This document shows positions 5,922 through 5,969 of a stretch of 5,969 nucleotides of DNA, one piece after another. The stretch is from Thermoproteota archaeon. Lineage in GTDB: Archaea > Thermoproteota > Thermoprotei > Thermoproteales > Thermocladiaceae. The stretch is taken from assembly GCA_013153895.1 (NCBI GenBank), contig JAADDN010000006.1:1-5969 (forward strand). The letters are read 5' to 3'. The position numbers and the translations under genes are program-made. Within the stretch, counting starts at the first letter, position 1, and each line of letters begins with the position of its first letter. Below the pieces are notes generated by a model. It was not told where the DNA came from, ran no database searches, and was given only the letters and a program-made list of their open reading frames with translations.

Positions 5922-5969
5922 CTACCTGACAATCTCCTCAACAGGTACTGGATTCGTACGATTTATAAG
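5922..5969 (-). CDS. Possible C-terminus of an upstream gene (15 codons visible)
   Basis: On the minus strand the frame is open from the window edge to TAG at 5922-5924 and reads LINRTNPVPVEEIVR. The composition is protein-like, and a stop 53 nt before glmM would fit the compact same-strand arrangement, but 15 codons are too few to identify a family. The stop codon lies in a small CAGGT/ACCTG hairpin (stem 5 bp, 3-nt loop). The alternative is that this is untranslated sequence: TTTATAA at the very edge could also be a TATA box in either direction. Confidence 0.35.
   Translation of the reverse strand, partial: LINRTNPVPVEEIVR

Noticed and set aside
5961..5968. TATA box for a divergent plus-strand gene (TTTATAA)
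   Set aside because: The motif is nearly palindromic and sits at the edge with no gene visible beyond it; the minus-strand frame through it looks at least as plausible.
1..5969. Mobile elements, CRISPR arrays, tRNA or rRNA genes, defence systems
   Set aside because: I saw no terminal inverted repeats, regularly spaced repeats, tRNA-like cloverleaf arms or related proteins; all long genes are recognised housekeeping or redox families.

Overview
This is an AT-rich stretch of an archaeal chromosome. It most likely comes from a hyperthermophilic crenarchaeote (Thermoproteota, Desulfurococcales-like), although the exact genus cannot be read from the sequence. The evidence is the gene set (two-domain CDC48/VAT-type AAA ATPase, GEK1-type D-aminoacyl-tRNA deacylase, archaeal PheRS beta subunit, archaeal phosphohexomutase). 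AGA/AGG arginine codons and purine-loaded coding strands fit too, as do TATA boxes placed about 27 nt before start codons, the archaeal leaderless pattern.

Layout. At 1-1304 (+) is the 3' part of a CDC48-family gene: the end of the first AAA domain, the linker, the whole second AAA domain and the C-terminus. It meets the next gene tail to tail with only 2 nt between the stop codons. All other genes are on the minus strand and are read from right to left. They are an uncertain 15-codon gene end at the right edge (5922-5969), a phosphoglucosamine/phosphomannomutase (5868-4486) with its own TATA box, and a 16-cysteine polyferredoxin subunit (4428-3961), also with its own TATA box. A 153-nt gap (3808-3960) follows, then pheT (3807-2149) and, sharing one base with the pheT stop, dtdA (2149-1307).

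How the genes relate. pheT and dtdA form a tight TAATG-coupled pair. One product charges tRNA-Phe and carries the PheRS editing domain; the other removes D-amino acids from tRNA, so the pair can be read as a translation-fidelity unit. The mutase (amino-sugar or mannose activation for glycans) and the ferredoxin (electron transfer) look like independently transcribed housekeeping genes.

I see no CRISPR array, insertion sequence, tRNA, rRNA, phage gene or defence gene, and no convincing new system. The best leads are modest: a divergent DtdA motif, the pheT-dtdA coupling, a sharp codon-use island over the CDC48 D2 Walker A motif, an orphan four-cluster ferredoxin, and a possible structured element ahead of pheT.
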